Positions 25,294 to 33,721 of a DNA stretch of 64,000 nt are shown one piece after another. The notes under the pieces were generated by a model that saw only the letters and a list, made by a program, of their open reading frames with translations, was not told the origin of the DNA and searched no databases. The DNA lies in NCBI RefSeq assembly GCF_017301735.1, contig NZ_CP071090.1, forward strand, positions 3,772,001 through 3,836,000, in the 5' to 3' direction. Positions within the stretch are counted from its first letter, which is position 1; each line of letters starts with the position of its first letter. A program made the translations under genes and the position numbers. Origin of the DNA: Pyxidicoccus parkwaysis. GTDB lineage: Bacteria; Myxococcota; Myxococcia; Myxococcales; Myxococcaceae.

Positions 25294-26046
25294 ATGTTCC
25301 ACGGTGCTACACGTCGTGAGGTCCTACTCTGGGCGCTGGGCAGCCATGCCCTGGTGCGTACCCTCCTGGCTCAGGAGGCCCTGGCCGCGCCAGTGCGGAA
25401 GGAAGTCCAAGCCTGGGCCTCCCGGACGTACCAGCTGTGTGCGGACGTCCAGGGCCGGAAGTTGGAGCCACGGGAGTGGCAACGACAGGTGGAAGAGCTC
25501 TTCGCGCGTGTCCCGCTCCCCGACCTGCTCCGCGCCATCGACTTCGACAAGCTGAAGCCCGGAATCTCGCTGCCGGATGATCGCGCGGACGCGGTGAGCG
25601 CTCCCTTTCCAGAGGTGGAGGGAATGCCTCGGCGGTTCGGTACGAAGATCTTCGGGATGCAGCAGGGGCGGGCGATCGTGCCGCACGGACACCAGAACAT
25701 GGCTTCGATGCATCTGGTGCTCGCGGGCGAGTTCCACCTGCGACACTTCGAGCGGGTGGAGGACCAGTCCGAACACCTCGTGCTCCGGCCCAGCATCGAC
25801 CGGGTCTCGAAGCCGGGAGACCTCTCCAGCATTTCGGACCAGCGGGACAACGTGCACTGGCTGGTGGCGACGCGGGGACCTGCCTACACGTTCGACCTCA
25901 TCGTCGTCGGGCTCGAGCCAGACCGTGGCTTCGACTGGAAGATGGACCATGTCGACATCGGCGGCGCCGAGCGGCTGAACGGCGGCCTGCTCCGCGCGCG
26001 CCGCATCGACTTCGACGAGGCGATTCGACGCTACGGCAAGAGCTGA
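25294..26046 (+). CDS. Tat-exported cupin-fold protein
   Basis: A 250-residue protein with a twin-arginine signal at the N-terminus (ATRREVLLWALGSHALVRTLLAQEALA). The mature part contains a cupin-like metal site region PHGHQNMASMHLVLAGEFHLRHFERV, with histidines spaced as in cupin motif 1. A second strand region, DQRDNVHWLVATRGPAYTFDLIV, corresponds to motif 2. Tat export fits a folded metalloprotein. AGGAG lies four bases before the ATG. The reaction is unknown; cysteine- or thiol-dioxygenase-like folds share this layout. Confidence 0.72.
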   Translation: MFHGATRREVLLWALGSHALVRTLLAQEALAAPVRKEVQAWASRTYQLCADVQGRKLEPREWQRQVEELFARVPLPDLLRAIDFDKLKPGISLPDDRADAVSAPFPEVEGMPRRFGTKIFGMQQGRAIVPHGHQNMASMHLVLAGEFHLRHFERVEDQSEHLVLRPSIDRVSKPGDLSSISDQRDNVHWLVATRGPAYTFDLIVVGLEPDRGFDWKMDHVDIGGAERLNGGLLRARRIDFDEAIRRYGKS

Positions 26047-26111
26047 CGGGCGAGAACCTCCCGCCCATCAGGCGCACCTGTGCGTCCTGCTCCTTCTGTT
26101 GCGCGGCTGGA

Positions 26112-26141
26112 GCTAGCTTATTAGCATGCTAGCATCCTAGG
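26112..26141. promoter_or_regulatory. Palindromic operator-like region upstream of the RHH gene
   Basis: GCTAGC occurs at 26112-26117 and 26128-26133, TAGCATGCTA (26122-26131) is a perfect palindrome, and CCTAGG follows at 26136-26141. This A/T-richer cluster lies 13 bp upstream of a ribbon-helix-helix regulator gene, consistent with autoregulation. Confidence 0.55.
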
Positions 26142-26153
26142 AGCGAGGTGCTG

Positions 26154-26315
26154 ATGGCCGACGACGTCAAGCAGTTCAACGTGTACCTGCCGGCCTCTCT
26201 CATTCGCGAGGTGAAGCACCACGCCGTGGAGACCGAGCAGTCGCTGTCGGCGATCGTGGCCGCCGCCCTGCGCGCCTACCTCGACGAGCAGCCACAGAAA
26301 CGGAGAAAGCCATGA
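26154..26315 (+). CDS. Ribbon-helix-helix (CopG-type) DNA-binding protein
   Basis: A 53-residue protein, [20 protein letters not shown]..., with the RHH layout. A short beta strand (KQFNVYLP) is followed by helix 1 ([16 protein letters not shown]) and helix 2 ([17 protein letters not shown]), and the chain ends in a basic tail. The gene overlaps the following VOC gene as ATGA. GAGCGAGG lies upstream. No toxin gene is adjacent, so it looks like an operon regulator rather than half of a classical toxin-antitoxin pair. The palindromes just upstream are its probable target. Confidence 0.78.
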   Translation: MADDVKQFNVYLPASLIREVKHHAVETEQSLSAIVAAALRAYLDEQPQKRRKP

Positions 26316-26686
26316 CGACGAACGGGGTCGCGGGACTCCTCATCGAGACGCACAACTGGGGCAAGACGGTCGCCTTCTGGAAGGCGCTCGGGTACGAGCT
26401 CGAGTTCGAGACGGATCACCACTCAGGCCAGCTTCGCCATCCCAGCGGCGGGCCGTTCCTCTTCATCGCCGAGCGTCCCGAGGGCACGCCGCTCCAGCTC
26501 CAGGCGATGCTCACGGTACGCGACGCCGCGCAGTTCGTTCCTCCGAGCTCGGGCACCGTCGTGCGCCCCTTCGAACCGCAACATTGGGACGTCCTCGAGT
26601 TGCTGCTGGCTGATCCCGATGGCCGCCACTTCAGCGTGCAGGCGCCGTTGCCCGAAGGAGCCAAGAAGGAGCATCCCCATGGCTGA
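26312..26686 (+). CDS. VOC superfamily (glyoxalase-like) protein
   Basis: A 124-residue single-domain vicinal-oxygen-chelate protein. It has the first beta-alpha-beta unit [25 protein letters not shown], a central [12 protein letters not shown] strand, and the C-terminal [18 protein letters not shown] element. These match the bleomycin-resistance/glyoxalase group. Substrate unknown. It is translationally coupled to the RHH regulator upstream (ATGA) and overlaps the methyltransferase gene by 8 bp. Confidence 0.85.
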   Translation: MTTNGVAGLLIETHNWGKTVAFWKALGYELEFETDHHSGQLRHPSGGPFLFIAERPEGTPLQLQAMLTVRDAAQFVPPSSGTVVRPFEPQHWDVLELLLADPDGRHFSVQAPLPEGAKKEHPHG

Positions 26687-27536
26687 CGTGTCGCCCCTCG
26701 TTCCCGAGAACACCGCCGTCCGCGTCGCGCTGTGGCGCGCGCTCCACGTGCTGAGCGATCCCGCGCCGCACGTGTTCGAAGACAAGGTGGGCCTCGCCCT
26801 CGCGGCGCCGGACGCTGATTGGCAGAAGCGGCCGGACATGAGCCCGTTCACGCGGCCTTTCCGCGCCTCCATCCTGGCTCGCGCGCGCTTCGTGGAAGAC
26901 CTCCTCGAGGAGCGGGCTGCTCGCGGCGTCGCGCAGTACGTCATCCTCGGCGCGGGCCTCGACACCTTCGCGCAGCGCCGGCCGGAGCTCGCCTCCCGCC
27001 TCCGGGTGTTCGAGGTCGATCAGCCGGCTCCCCAGGCTTGGAAGCGGCAACGTCTCGTCGACCTGGGATTCGGTGTCCCTTCGTTCCTGCGGCTCGTGCC
27101 GGTCGACTTCGAGCGTGGCGAGGCGTGGATGGAGCGGGTGGCAGCGGCGGGCTTCGACGCGAAGCAGCCGACGCTTGTCGCCTCCACGGGCGTCAGCATG
27201 TACCTCACGCGGGACGCCATCATGGCCACGCTGCGGCAGGTCGCGGCACTCGCGCCGGGCTCGACGCTCGTCATGTCGTTCATGCTGCCCATCGAGCTCT
27301 CGGACCCGGAGGTGCGCCCCGGCATCGAGGCAGCGATGCGGGGCGCGCGAGCAGCCGGCACGCCGTTCATCAGCTTCTTCACGCCGGAGGAGATGCTCGC
27401 GCTGGCCCGCGAAGCTGGCTTCCGGGACGTGAAGCACGTGTCGGCGGCTGCGCTCGCCGAGCGCTACTTCGCCGGTCGAGCTGATGGTCTTCGCCCGCCC
27501 AACAACTCGGAGGAGTTGCTGGTCGCGATGACGTAG
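26679..27536 (+). CDS. SAM-dependent methyltransferase (leucine carboxyl methyltransferase-like, TIGR00027 group)
   Basis: A 285-residue class I methyltransferase. The SAM-binding motif QYVILGAGLDTFAQR (about 86-100) is followed by VFEVDQPAPQAWKR, which is characteristic of the LCM/TIGR00027 family, and by a VASTGVSMYLTRDA block (motif with Y/L). The C-terminal region has the typical FFTPEEMLALAREAGF. The likely role is O-methylation of a small molecule or acid. The start at 26679 overlaps the end of the VOC gene. It is the last gene of the RHH-VOC-methyltransferase operon; an intrinsic terminator is found 89 bp downstream. Confidence 0.87.
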   Translation: MADVSPLVPENTAVRVALWRALHVLSDPAPHVFEDKVGLALAAPDADWQKRPDMSPFTRPFRASILARARFVEDLLEERAARGVAQYVILGAGLDTFAQRRPELASRLRVFEVDQPAPQAWKRQRLVDLGFGVPSFLRLVPVDFERGEAWMERVAAAGFDAKQPTLVASTGVSMYLTRDAIMATLRQVAALAPGSTLVMSFMLPIELSDPEVRPGIEAAMRGARAAGTPFISFFTPEEMLALAREAGFRDVKHVSAAALAERYFAGRADGLRPPNNSEELLVAMT

Positions 27537-27624
27537 CGCCTTCGCTTCAGCAGGAGCTGCCCCATTCAGAGCATCGCACCGATATGCGTGATGCCCAGGA
27601 GAGCGGGCCATCCTGATGCACAAC

Positions 27625-27656
27625 GGCCCACCCCGGGGCTTCGGGGCGGGCCTTTT
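27625..27656 (+). terminator. Rho-independent terminator
   Basis: GGCCCACCCCG (27625-27635) pairs with CGGGGCGGGCC (27642-27652), with a single A/C mismatch, around a 6-base loop, followed by TTTT (27653-27656). It is placed downstream of the methyltransferase gene and oriented to end that operon. The remaining sequence to 27793 shows no gene. Confidence 0.85.
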
Positions 27657-27793
27657 CTGGTGGCGTGCATCAACTCGCACGCGGCGAACAGCCTCTGAGC
27701 CACCGAGACCAGGTTCGTTCAGAGGAGCCGCGCAGAAGCCCGAGTTTCCGGCTTGGGCGGTGAGGCCCCCTGACAGGACCTACCCCGGGTGGC

Positions 27794-29680
27794 CTAACGA
27801 AGCTCCTCTGCGCGGACATAACGGCCGATGAGCACCTGCAGGTCCGGCACCGTCTCGCGGTGGAACTGCTGCACCAGGGCCAGCCGCGCGGAGGCATCCG
27901 TGCTCGCGGCCGAGCCAAGCACCGAGATGAGCGCGGAGCGCGTCCGGGCATCAGACTCCGTCGCGAGGCGCGCGGCGGCCGCGGCGAGCACGGCCTGCGA
28001 GGCCGCCCGGTCCTGCTCACGCACCTGCTCGGCCAAGGTGTCCGCGATGGCCCGGCGCACCTGCGCGTCCTGCTCCTGACCCAGCCACTCGACGAGCACC
28101 GGCTCCATCGTCTCCGGCTCCATGCGGCGCCAGGCCCTGGCGGCATGTGCTCGCACCAGCGGGGACTCGTCCGAGGCATGCGTGCGGAGCGTGTCCGCGA
28201 AGCGCTCGTCGCCAGCATTGCCGATGGCGTCCAGTGCCACCGCGAGGTCTTCCGTCTCTCGCGCCGTGCGCAGCCGCGTGTCCAGCTCCTCGTGCGCGAG
28301 TTGGCTCAGCTCGGGCTGCCTCGTGTCCGTGCGGTGGGAGAGGGCGCCGAGCGCCAGCAGCGACGCGTCCGCCACCTGCCGCTCCTCCGCGTCCGTGCGG
28401 AGGCCTCGCGACTGGTCGATGAGCGCCTTCGCGGTGCGCTCCGTGGGACGCGGCACGTCCTGCAGGGCCACGGCGGCGCGCATGCGGTCCTGCGTGTTCA
28501 GCCCCCGGTCCTTCAAGGCCGCCGCGAGCCCGCTCTCCGCCGCGAGCGTCCCCGTCTTCTCCAGCGCCAGGAACAGCGCGGCGTGGATGGGCTCCGGCAG
28601 CGTCCCCCCACGCATGCCGGCGATGACGTTCGCAATCGCCTCCGGGTGCACGGACAGGTAGCTCGCCAGCCGGCTCGTGGCGTCATGCAGCCCATTGGGC
28701 CCCGCACCGAGCCGCTTCGTGAAGTCCGCCAGCGCCGCGTCGAGCGTGAGCGCCGCGAGCGCGGGCTCCGGAGCCGCGGGCAGGTCCGAGGCTCGCGTGG
28801 CACCGGCAGGCGCGCTCCCCCAGGCGAAGCGCTCCGCATCGAGCCCGGCCAGCACCGTCGGCGCGCCGCTGACGCCGTCCAGCCGCTCCACCTGCACCTC
28901 CGACGTCACGTCACTCAGCAGCCGGCTGCCCATCCACACCTTCAGGTGCTCCGCTCCACCGAGCGTGCCCACCCAGCGGCCCTTCGCGTCCAACGTCGCT
29001 CGCGTCTCCGCGGAGAGGACGTCCACGCGCATCCGGCCCCCGAGCTGCGGAGGGAGCAGGGGCAGGGTGGATGCGATGTATCGCGCATGCGTCCTCGTGA
29101 AGGACGGCGCCTCGTCCGACGCCGCCGCGTCCAGCGTGTACGTCGCATCGAACGCGCCCAGTGAGTCCTTGTGCCGGGACACCCACTGCGCGCGGCCCAG
29201 CGGCGGGAGGATGACCTCCGACGACTGGAGCATCCCCTGGAGCTGGCGCCGTGCCTCGACGTCCACGGACGGCGCGAAGGCGAAGTCTCCGAAGCGGCAG
29301 TCGCGCCCAATCTGCACCAGGAACGGCGACTCGAGGGCGGCGCGGCGGGCCGGCTCTACCTCCGCCGCGCCTCCTTCGAGCAACTGCACATCGGTCAGAG
29401 TCGCGGCAATGACCCACCCCGTCGCCGAGCGCTCCTCCAGGACGCGCCACCACATCGTGGCCTCCAGGCGGAGCTGCTGGGACGAAGCGGACTCCGACGC
29501 TTGCGCCGAGCTGCTGGCGCGAACGTGGAAGGCAAGCTCCTCTCCCGCGGCGAACCGGCAGGACAGGGGACGCCGGGCCACCGGCGACTGCTGCGTGCCC
29601 CCAGAGGGACGCACCCAGGCATAGACAGTGGCCAGCGCGAGGACGAGGGCTCCGAAGAGCACGGGCGTGCGGCGGGTCAT
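27794..29680 (-). CDS. Exported HEAT-repeat protein with lipoprotein-N-like domain
   Basis: A 628-residue protein with an N-terminal signal or anchor (LFGALVLALATVYAWV). Residues 40-270 are a beta-rich region with repeated strands (FAAGEELAFHVRASS, WVIAATLTDVQLLEG). Residues 310-620 consist of alpha-helical HEAT-like repeats (for example LVRAHAARAWRRMEPETMEPVLVEWL, QVRRAIADTLAEQ). A beta-barrel followed by HEAT helices is the layout of the vitellogenin/lipoprotein N domain, which carries lipid; homology is inferred only from this layout. It begins 17 bp after the C-type lectin lipoprotein gene, so the two form an operon. Confidence 0.75.
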   Translation of the reverse strand: MTRRTPVLFGALVLALATVYAWVRPSGGTQQSPVARRPLSCRFAAGEELAFHVRASSSAQASESASSQQLRLEATMWWRVLEERSATGWVIAATLTDVQLLEGGAAEVEPARRAALESPFLVQIGRDCRFGDFAFAPSVDVEARRQLQGMLQSSEVILPPLGRAQWVSRHKDSLGAFDATYTLDAAASDEAPSFTRTHARYIASTLPLLPPQLGGRMRVDVLSAETRATLDAKGRWVGTLGGAEHLKVWMGSRLLSDVTSEVQVERLDGVSGAPTVLAGLDAERFAWGSAPAGATRASDLPAAPEPALAALTLDAALADFTKRLGAGPNGLHDATSRLASYLSVHPEAIANVIAGMRGGTLPEPIHAALFLALEKTGTLAAESGLAAALKDRGLNTQDRMRAAVALQDVPRPTERTAKALIDQSRGLRTDAEERQVADASLLALGALSHRTDTRQPELSQLAHEELDTRLRTARETEDLAVALDAIGNAGDERFADTLRTHASDESPLVRAHAARAWRRMEPETMEPVLVEWLGQEQDAQVRRAIADTLAEQVREQDRAASQAVLAAAAARLATESDARTRSALISVLGSAASTDASARLALVQQFHRETVPDLQVLIGRYVRAEELR

Positions 29681-29697
29681 GGTCGCGTTCCTCTTCG

Positions 29698-32259
29698 TTA
29701 CTGCAGGGTGATGGCCGAGCCGCTGCGGTCCAACAGCGTCGAGGTGAACGCGTAGCCGTCGTAGCTGAACAGGTTGTACTCAGCCAACGTGTCGTAGCCC
29801 CAGCACACGTAATAGAAGGTGATGCCCCACTTCTTCTTCTTGCACCAGTTGGCCTCGAGCTGCTCGATGGTCAGGTCGATGCTCCCGTCGAGCGTGGAGA
29901 TGCGGAACACCGCGTCCGCGTCGTACGCCACCGTGAGCTTCACCGGGTTGGTGCTGTTCACCACCAGGTACAGCTTCGCGTTCACGCCATCGCTGTCGCT
30001 GGTGTTGAAGCCGAGGATGGTGACGGATGCGGACAGCGTCGCCTTGTAGATGGTGAGGTTCAGCGTGCCGCTCACGCTGAGGCTGGCATTCACGTACGGA
30101 CGGACCTGCGCGGAGATGCTCGTGGTGGACGCGGTGACGCCCATGTCGAAGCCGGCCGTCGCGCTGAAGCACCCCGAGATGTTGATAGAGGCCACCACCA
30201 CGCCATACGTGTACGTGAGGCACTTCTCCTTCGCGTAGCTCTTGTCGTACGTGTACGTCACCGAGCCCGCGGATTTGCTGTAGCTCAGCAGCGACACGCC
30301 GAACACCTTGAAGCCCGTGTCCATGGACGCGACGGCCGGCGACACCGTGGCGGACGCATCACCCCACGCCTGCGCCAGGTCGAAGCTACCGAAGAAGCCC
30401 TTGAGGGACACCGTCGCGTCGTTGTCCGTGTACGCGCCCGTCAGGTTGAACGTGTTCGTCGAGCCGCCGGACAGACCGAGCTGAATCGTGCTCGAGGAGC
30501 CCCACGCGTTGCTGTACGTCTTCGTCACGTCCAGCGACGAGGCCAGGTTCGACGTGTGGCTGCCGCGCACCAGCCGCACGGTGAACACCTTGCAGTTGTT
30601 CGCGGTGCCGTTCTGCCCGGCCACCATCGGGTCACCGCGCTCGGGGAAGGGCACCATGGCGCAGGCGCGCACCTGGAAGTCGGTGGCCGCCGCCCACGGG
30701 CCGCCGGGGCTGGTCAGCGTGCGGAACTCCGGAGTGGGGTGCAGCCGCGCGTCGAACTGGAGGTCCTCGCCCGGCTTCACGGTGTTGATGGGGGCGTGCA
30801 GCGCCTCGGGGTTGGCGTTCAGCCGCTTCCAGCCGACGTTGCCCGTGTCCGGCTGCGCGATGATGTCGTACGCGAAGTCCACCGTGCCTGGCAGCGTGGA
30901 CGAGCCCGCCTCGTCGAAGTCACGGCCGAAGGCCGCCACGGTGAGGTTGGCGATGAAGAGCGGACGGGGCGCCTCGCCCGCGCCCGCGTTCACGTCCGCG
31001 GGCGGCGCTTCCGAGTCCAGCACCACCACGGACGAGTCCGGCGTGGCCTGCTTCAATTCCACGTCCGTGCCCGGCGGCGGGCGCACGGTGACGTTGATGA
31101 CGCAGCCCGTGCGCTCCACGCCCGTCACCGGGTCCTTCGTCTTGCAACGCTGGCCCACCGTCGTCGTGGCTTCCTTCTCGTTGTAGACGAGCCACTTGTT
31201 CTCCTCGGTGGTGAACTCGTCCGCGCCGTCGAGCAGGACGAAGAAGTTGGCGGCGCGCTGCGGGTCTCCCCCCAGGCACTCGGGCGGGACGATGCCCGTG
31301 ATGTCCACGTACTGCTGGCTGCTGTCGCCCGTCAGGGTGACGCGCGTGCCGCCCACCAGGCAGCTCTGGAGGCTCTCCAGTTCCGCCTGCGTGGGGTTGG
31401 GGCCGCTCGGCTTCTGCATCAGGCCCAGCGAGACGACGAAGCTGTTGGTGCTGCCCGTGCCCTTCAGGCCCACCCGCGCCTTGAGGGGGAAGTTGACGAA
31501 GAGGTTGCCGCTCGCGGCCTGGTCCACGTTGAGGCTGTTCACCTCGATGGTGAGCGGACCGCCGATGCAGGTCTGAAGCGCCACGTCATAGCGCTGGCCC
31601 GTCGGGCACTGGCACCGGTACGTGCTGGCCCCGGAGGCAATGCCGCACGTGGCACCGCCGCCGCACGAGACGGGCGTCGAGCCGAACTCGCACACGTACT
31701 GGCTGGTGTTGGCGCACTTCACGTCGTCCCAGTAGCCGCTGTCCGCCCACATGCGGGCGCATTGCTGGATGCCGGCCTCGGGATGACCTCCGCCGTCGTT
31801 CGGCTCGCCCGAGGCCCAGTGGAGGTAGGTGGGCGTGTCGCCCTCCACCGTCTGCCAGCCGGCGGAGGTGCTCGTCTGCCCGCTGAGCTGCGACAGGCCG
31901 ATGTACGTCAGCTCGCCGCCGGTGATGGAGTGGATGGCCTCGTTGCCGCTGTCGCTCATCGGCACGGCGAGCCGGCCGCCCATCGCCGTGCAGTCCGCCT
32001 TCGCGGCCGCCCACGTCCGCGCGGTGGAGTAGCGGTAGTACACCGTGTCGCCGCTGGTGATGCTCGCGGCCGGCGCCGGGGCGCACAAGTCCGTGGAGCT
32101 GAGCGACGCGCTCTGCACGCCCGGCTCGGGAAGGGGAGACGCGGGGTCCACGTCCGCGACCTCCGTGCCCGCGGTTCCGCCGCAGGCACTCCAGACGGCG
32201 ACCGCAAGACACAACAGTACGCAGCGCGGCACGAGGCCGCGCGGTTCATTTGCACGCAT
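29698..32259 (-). CDS. C-type lectin-domain lipoprotein
   Basis: An 853-residue lipoprotein (lipobox VWSAC, Cys26). A C-type lectin domain covers about 60-190: YYRYSTARTWAAAKADCTAMGG at the start, EPND (a mannose-type EPN loop), and SGYWDDVKCANTSQYVCEF with the WDD/C signature at the end. A small EGF-like cysteine segment follows (CGGGATCGIASG...CQCPTGQRYD). The remaining 600 residues are beta-rich, with immunoglobulin-like and barrel-like stretches of Thr, Ser and Val. GGAG lies eight bases before the ATG. It is co-transcribed with the HEAT-repeat gene. Sugar binding at the cell surface is expected from the domain. Confidence 0.88.
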   Translation of the reverse strand: MRANEPRGLVPRCVLLCLAVAVWSACGGTAGTEVADVDPASPLPEPGVQSASLSSTDLCAPAPAASITSGDTVYYRYSTARTWAAAKADCTAMGGRLAVPMSDSGNEAIHSITGGELTYIGLSQLSGQTSTSAGWQTVEGDTPTYLHWASGEPNDGGGHPEAGIQQCARMWADSGYWDDVKCANTSQYVCEFGSTPVSCGGGATCGIASGASTYRCQCPTGQRYDVALQTCIGGPLTIEVNSLNVDQAASGNLFVNFPLKARVGLKGTGSTNSFVVSLGLMQKPSGPNPTQAELESLQSCLVGGTRVTLTGDSSQQYVDITGIVPPECLGGDPQRAANFFVLLDGADEFTTEENKWLVYNEKEATTTVGQRCKTKDPVTGVERTGCVINVTVRPPPGTDVELKQATPDSSVVVLDSEAPPADVNAGAGEAPRPLFIANLTVAAFGRDFDEAGSSTLPGTVDFAYDIIAQPDTGNVGWKRLNANPEALHAPINTVKPGEDLQFDARLHPTPEFRTLTSPGGPWAAATDFQVRACAMVPFPERGDPMVAGQNGTANNCKVFTVRLVRGSHTSNLASSLDVTKTYSNAWGSSSTIQLGLSGGSTNTFNLTGAYTDNDATVSLKGFFGSFDLAQAWGDASATVSPAVASMDTGFKVFGVSLLSYSKSAGSVTYTYDKSYAKEKCLTYTYGVVVASINISGCFSATAGFDMGVTASTTSISAQVRPYVNASLSVSGTLNLTIYKATLSASVTILGFNTSDSDGVNAKLYLVVNSTNPVKLTVAYDADAVFRISTLDGSIDLTIEQLEANWCKKKKWGITFYYVCWGYDTLAEYNLFSYDGYAFTSTLLDRSGSAITLQ

Positions 32260-32408
32260 GGGAGACGCTCCAGGACTGCGAGTGGGGTCTCTCCGGGCCG
32301 GGAGGACCGTGCACACCCACCGCGGCCAATGGGCCTCAGCGGGGGCACACGGACTTGGACCCGTGGCGTGAAAATCCGGGCAACGCCGGTGGATGATTTT
32401 CGCGGTGA

Positions 32409-33653
32409 CTACTTCTGGACGGTGTCCAGGCGGTTCACGTTGCGCAACTCAGGGAACAGCCACGCCCAGAGCGCCACCACCACCACGGTGCCCACCGCGC
32501 CAATCACCACCGCGTGGACGGCGCCCACGGCTTCGGCCAGGGCTCCCGCGCGGAACTCGCCCAGCTCGTTGGAAGCGCCGATGCACATCATGTTCACCGC
32601 GCCCACGCGGCCGCGCATGTCGTCCGGCGTGGACACCAGCTCCAGCGTGTGCCGCACCACCACGCTGATCATGTCCGCCGCGCCCGCCACCGCCAGGGCC
32701 ACCAGCGACAGCGGCAGCGAGCGGCTCACGCCGAACACGAACGTGGCCGCGCCGAAGATGGCCACCGCGATGAACATCTTCCACCCGGCGCGCTCACCCA
32801 CCGGCCGAACCGCGAGGAACACCGCCACCACCGCGGCGCCCATGGCCGGAGCACCGCGCAAGAGCCCCAGGCCCAAGGGGCCCGTGTGCAACACGTCCCG
32901 CGCGTAGATGGGCAGCAGCGCCACCGCGCCGCCCAGCAGAACCGCGAACAGGTCCAGGGTGATGCTCCCCAGGAGCAGCCGCTGCCGGCGCACGAAATGG
33001 AGGCCCGCCACCAGCGTGGCGAAGGACAGCTTCTCCGTGGACGCGCTGCCCGTGCGCACCTTCAGCGAGAGAATCCACACCACCGTGAGCGCGCACAGCG
33101 AGGCCGAGGTGATGTAGGCCCCCTTGGCGCCCAGCCACCCGTAGACGAGACCGCCCACCGCCGGGCCGGCGATGGTGGCCACCTGCCACGTGGTGGAGTT
33201 GACGGCCACCGCCTTCGTCAATTCCTCGCGCGGCACCAGGTGCGGCGTGAGCGCGGAGCCCGCGGGCGCGTAGAAGGCGCGCGCCGCGCCGAAGAGCACC
33301 AGCACGCCGTAGACGAAGCGCACGTCGCGGATGTGCCCCAGCGTGAAGGACAGCAGCAGCAGGCTGCACAGCAGCATCACCGACTGGCACACCGCGAGGA
33401 TGGTGCGCCGGTCCACCCGGTCGGCCACCTGTCCGCCCAGCAGGCTGAAGGCGAGGAAGGGGAGGAACTGGGCCAGGCCCGTGTAGCCGAGCGCCAGCGC
33501 GCTCCCGGTCAGCTCGTATATCTGCCAGCCGATGGACACGGACTCAATCTGCGCGGCGAGCACCGCGCACAGCCGTGCAATCTGGTACACGCGGAAGTCG
33601 CGATGGCGGAAGACCGAGTGGGAAGGGGAGGCGTCGTCAACGAGGGCGGCCAT
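32409..33653 (-). CDS. MFS exporter (EntS/enterobactin-exporter-like)
   Basis: A 414-residue permease with twelve transmembrane helices. The motif A loop GGQVADRVDRRTILAVCQ follows helix 2. The N-terminal FRHRDFRVYQIARLCAVLAAQIESVSIGWQIYELTGSALALGYTGLAQFLPF is typical of the MFS_3/EntS branch of exporters, and the late loop STPDDMRGRVGAVNMMCIGASNELGEFRAG is conserved in it. The start at 33653 gives this N-terminus, although the frame stays open upstream. It lies 68 bp downstream of the histidine kinase on the same strand. Substrate unknown. Confidence 0.9.
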   Translation of the reverse strand: MAALVDDASPSHSVFRHRDFRVYQIARLCAVLAAQIESVSIGWQIYELTGSALALGYTGLAQFLPFLAFSLLGGQVADRVDRRTILAVCQSVMLLCSLLLLSFTLGHIRDVRFVYGVLVLFGAARAFYAPAGSALTPHLVPREELTKAVAVNSTTWQVATIAGPAVGGLVYGWLGAKGAYITSASLCALTVVWILSLKVRTGSASTEKLSFATLVAGLHFVRRQRLLLGSITLDLFAVLLGGAVALLPIYARDVLHTGPLGLGLLRGAPAMGAAVVAVFLAVRPVGERAGWKMFIAVAIFGAATFVFGVSRSLPLSLVALAVAGAADMISVVVRHTLELVSTPDDMRGRVGAVNMMCIGASNELGEFRAGALAEAVGAVHAVVIGAVGTVVVVALWAWLFPELRNVNRLDTVQK

Positions 33654-33721
33654 GCTGGAACGGGGCTCTAACGCACGCGCCCCGCTCGCGCCACCCCGAC
33701 GAGGCCCGCTCGCCCTCACCC

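Noticed and set aside
26154-26315. Classical toxin-antitoxin pair at the RHH gene
   Set aside because: No toxin-like gene follows; the next genes encode a VOC protein and a methyltransferase.
27600-27793. tRNA or small RNA gene after the terminator
   Set aside because: No cloverleaf or conserved TPsiC sequence could be drawn; the only clear structure is the terminator hairpin.
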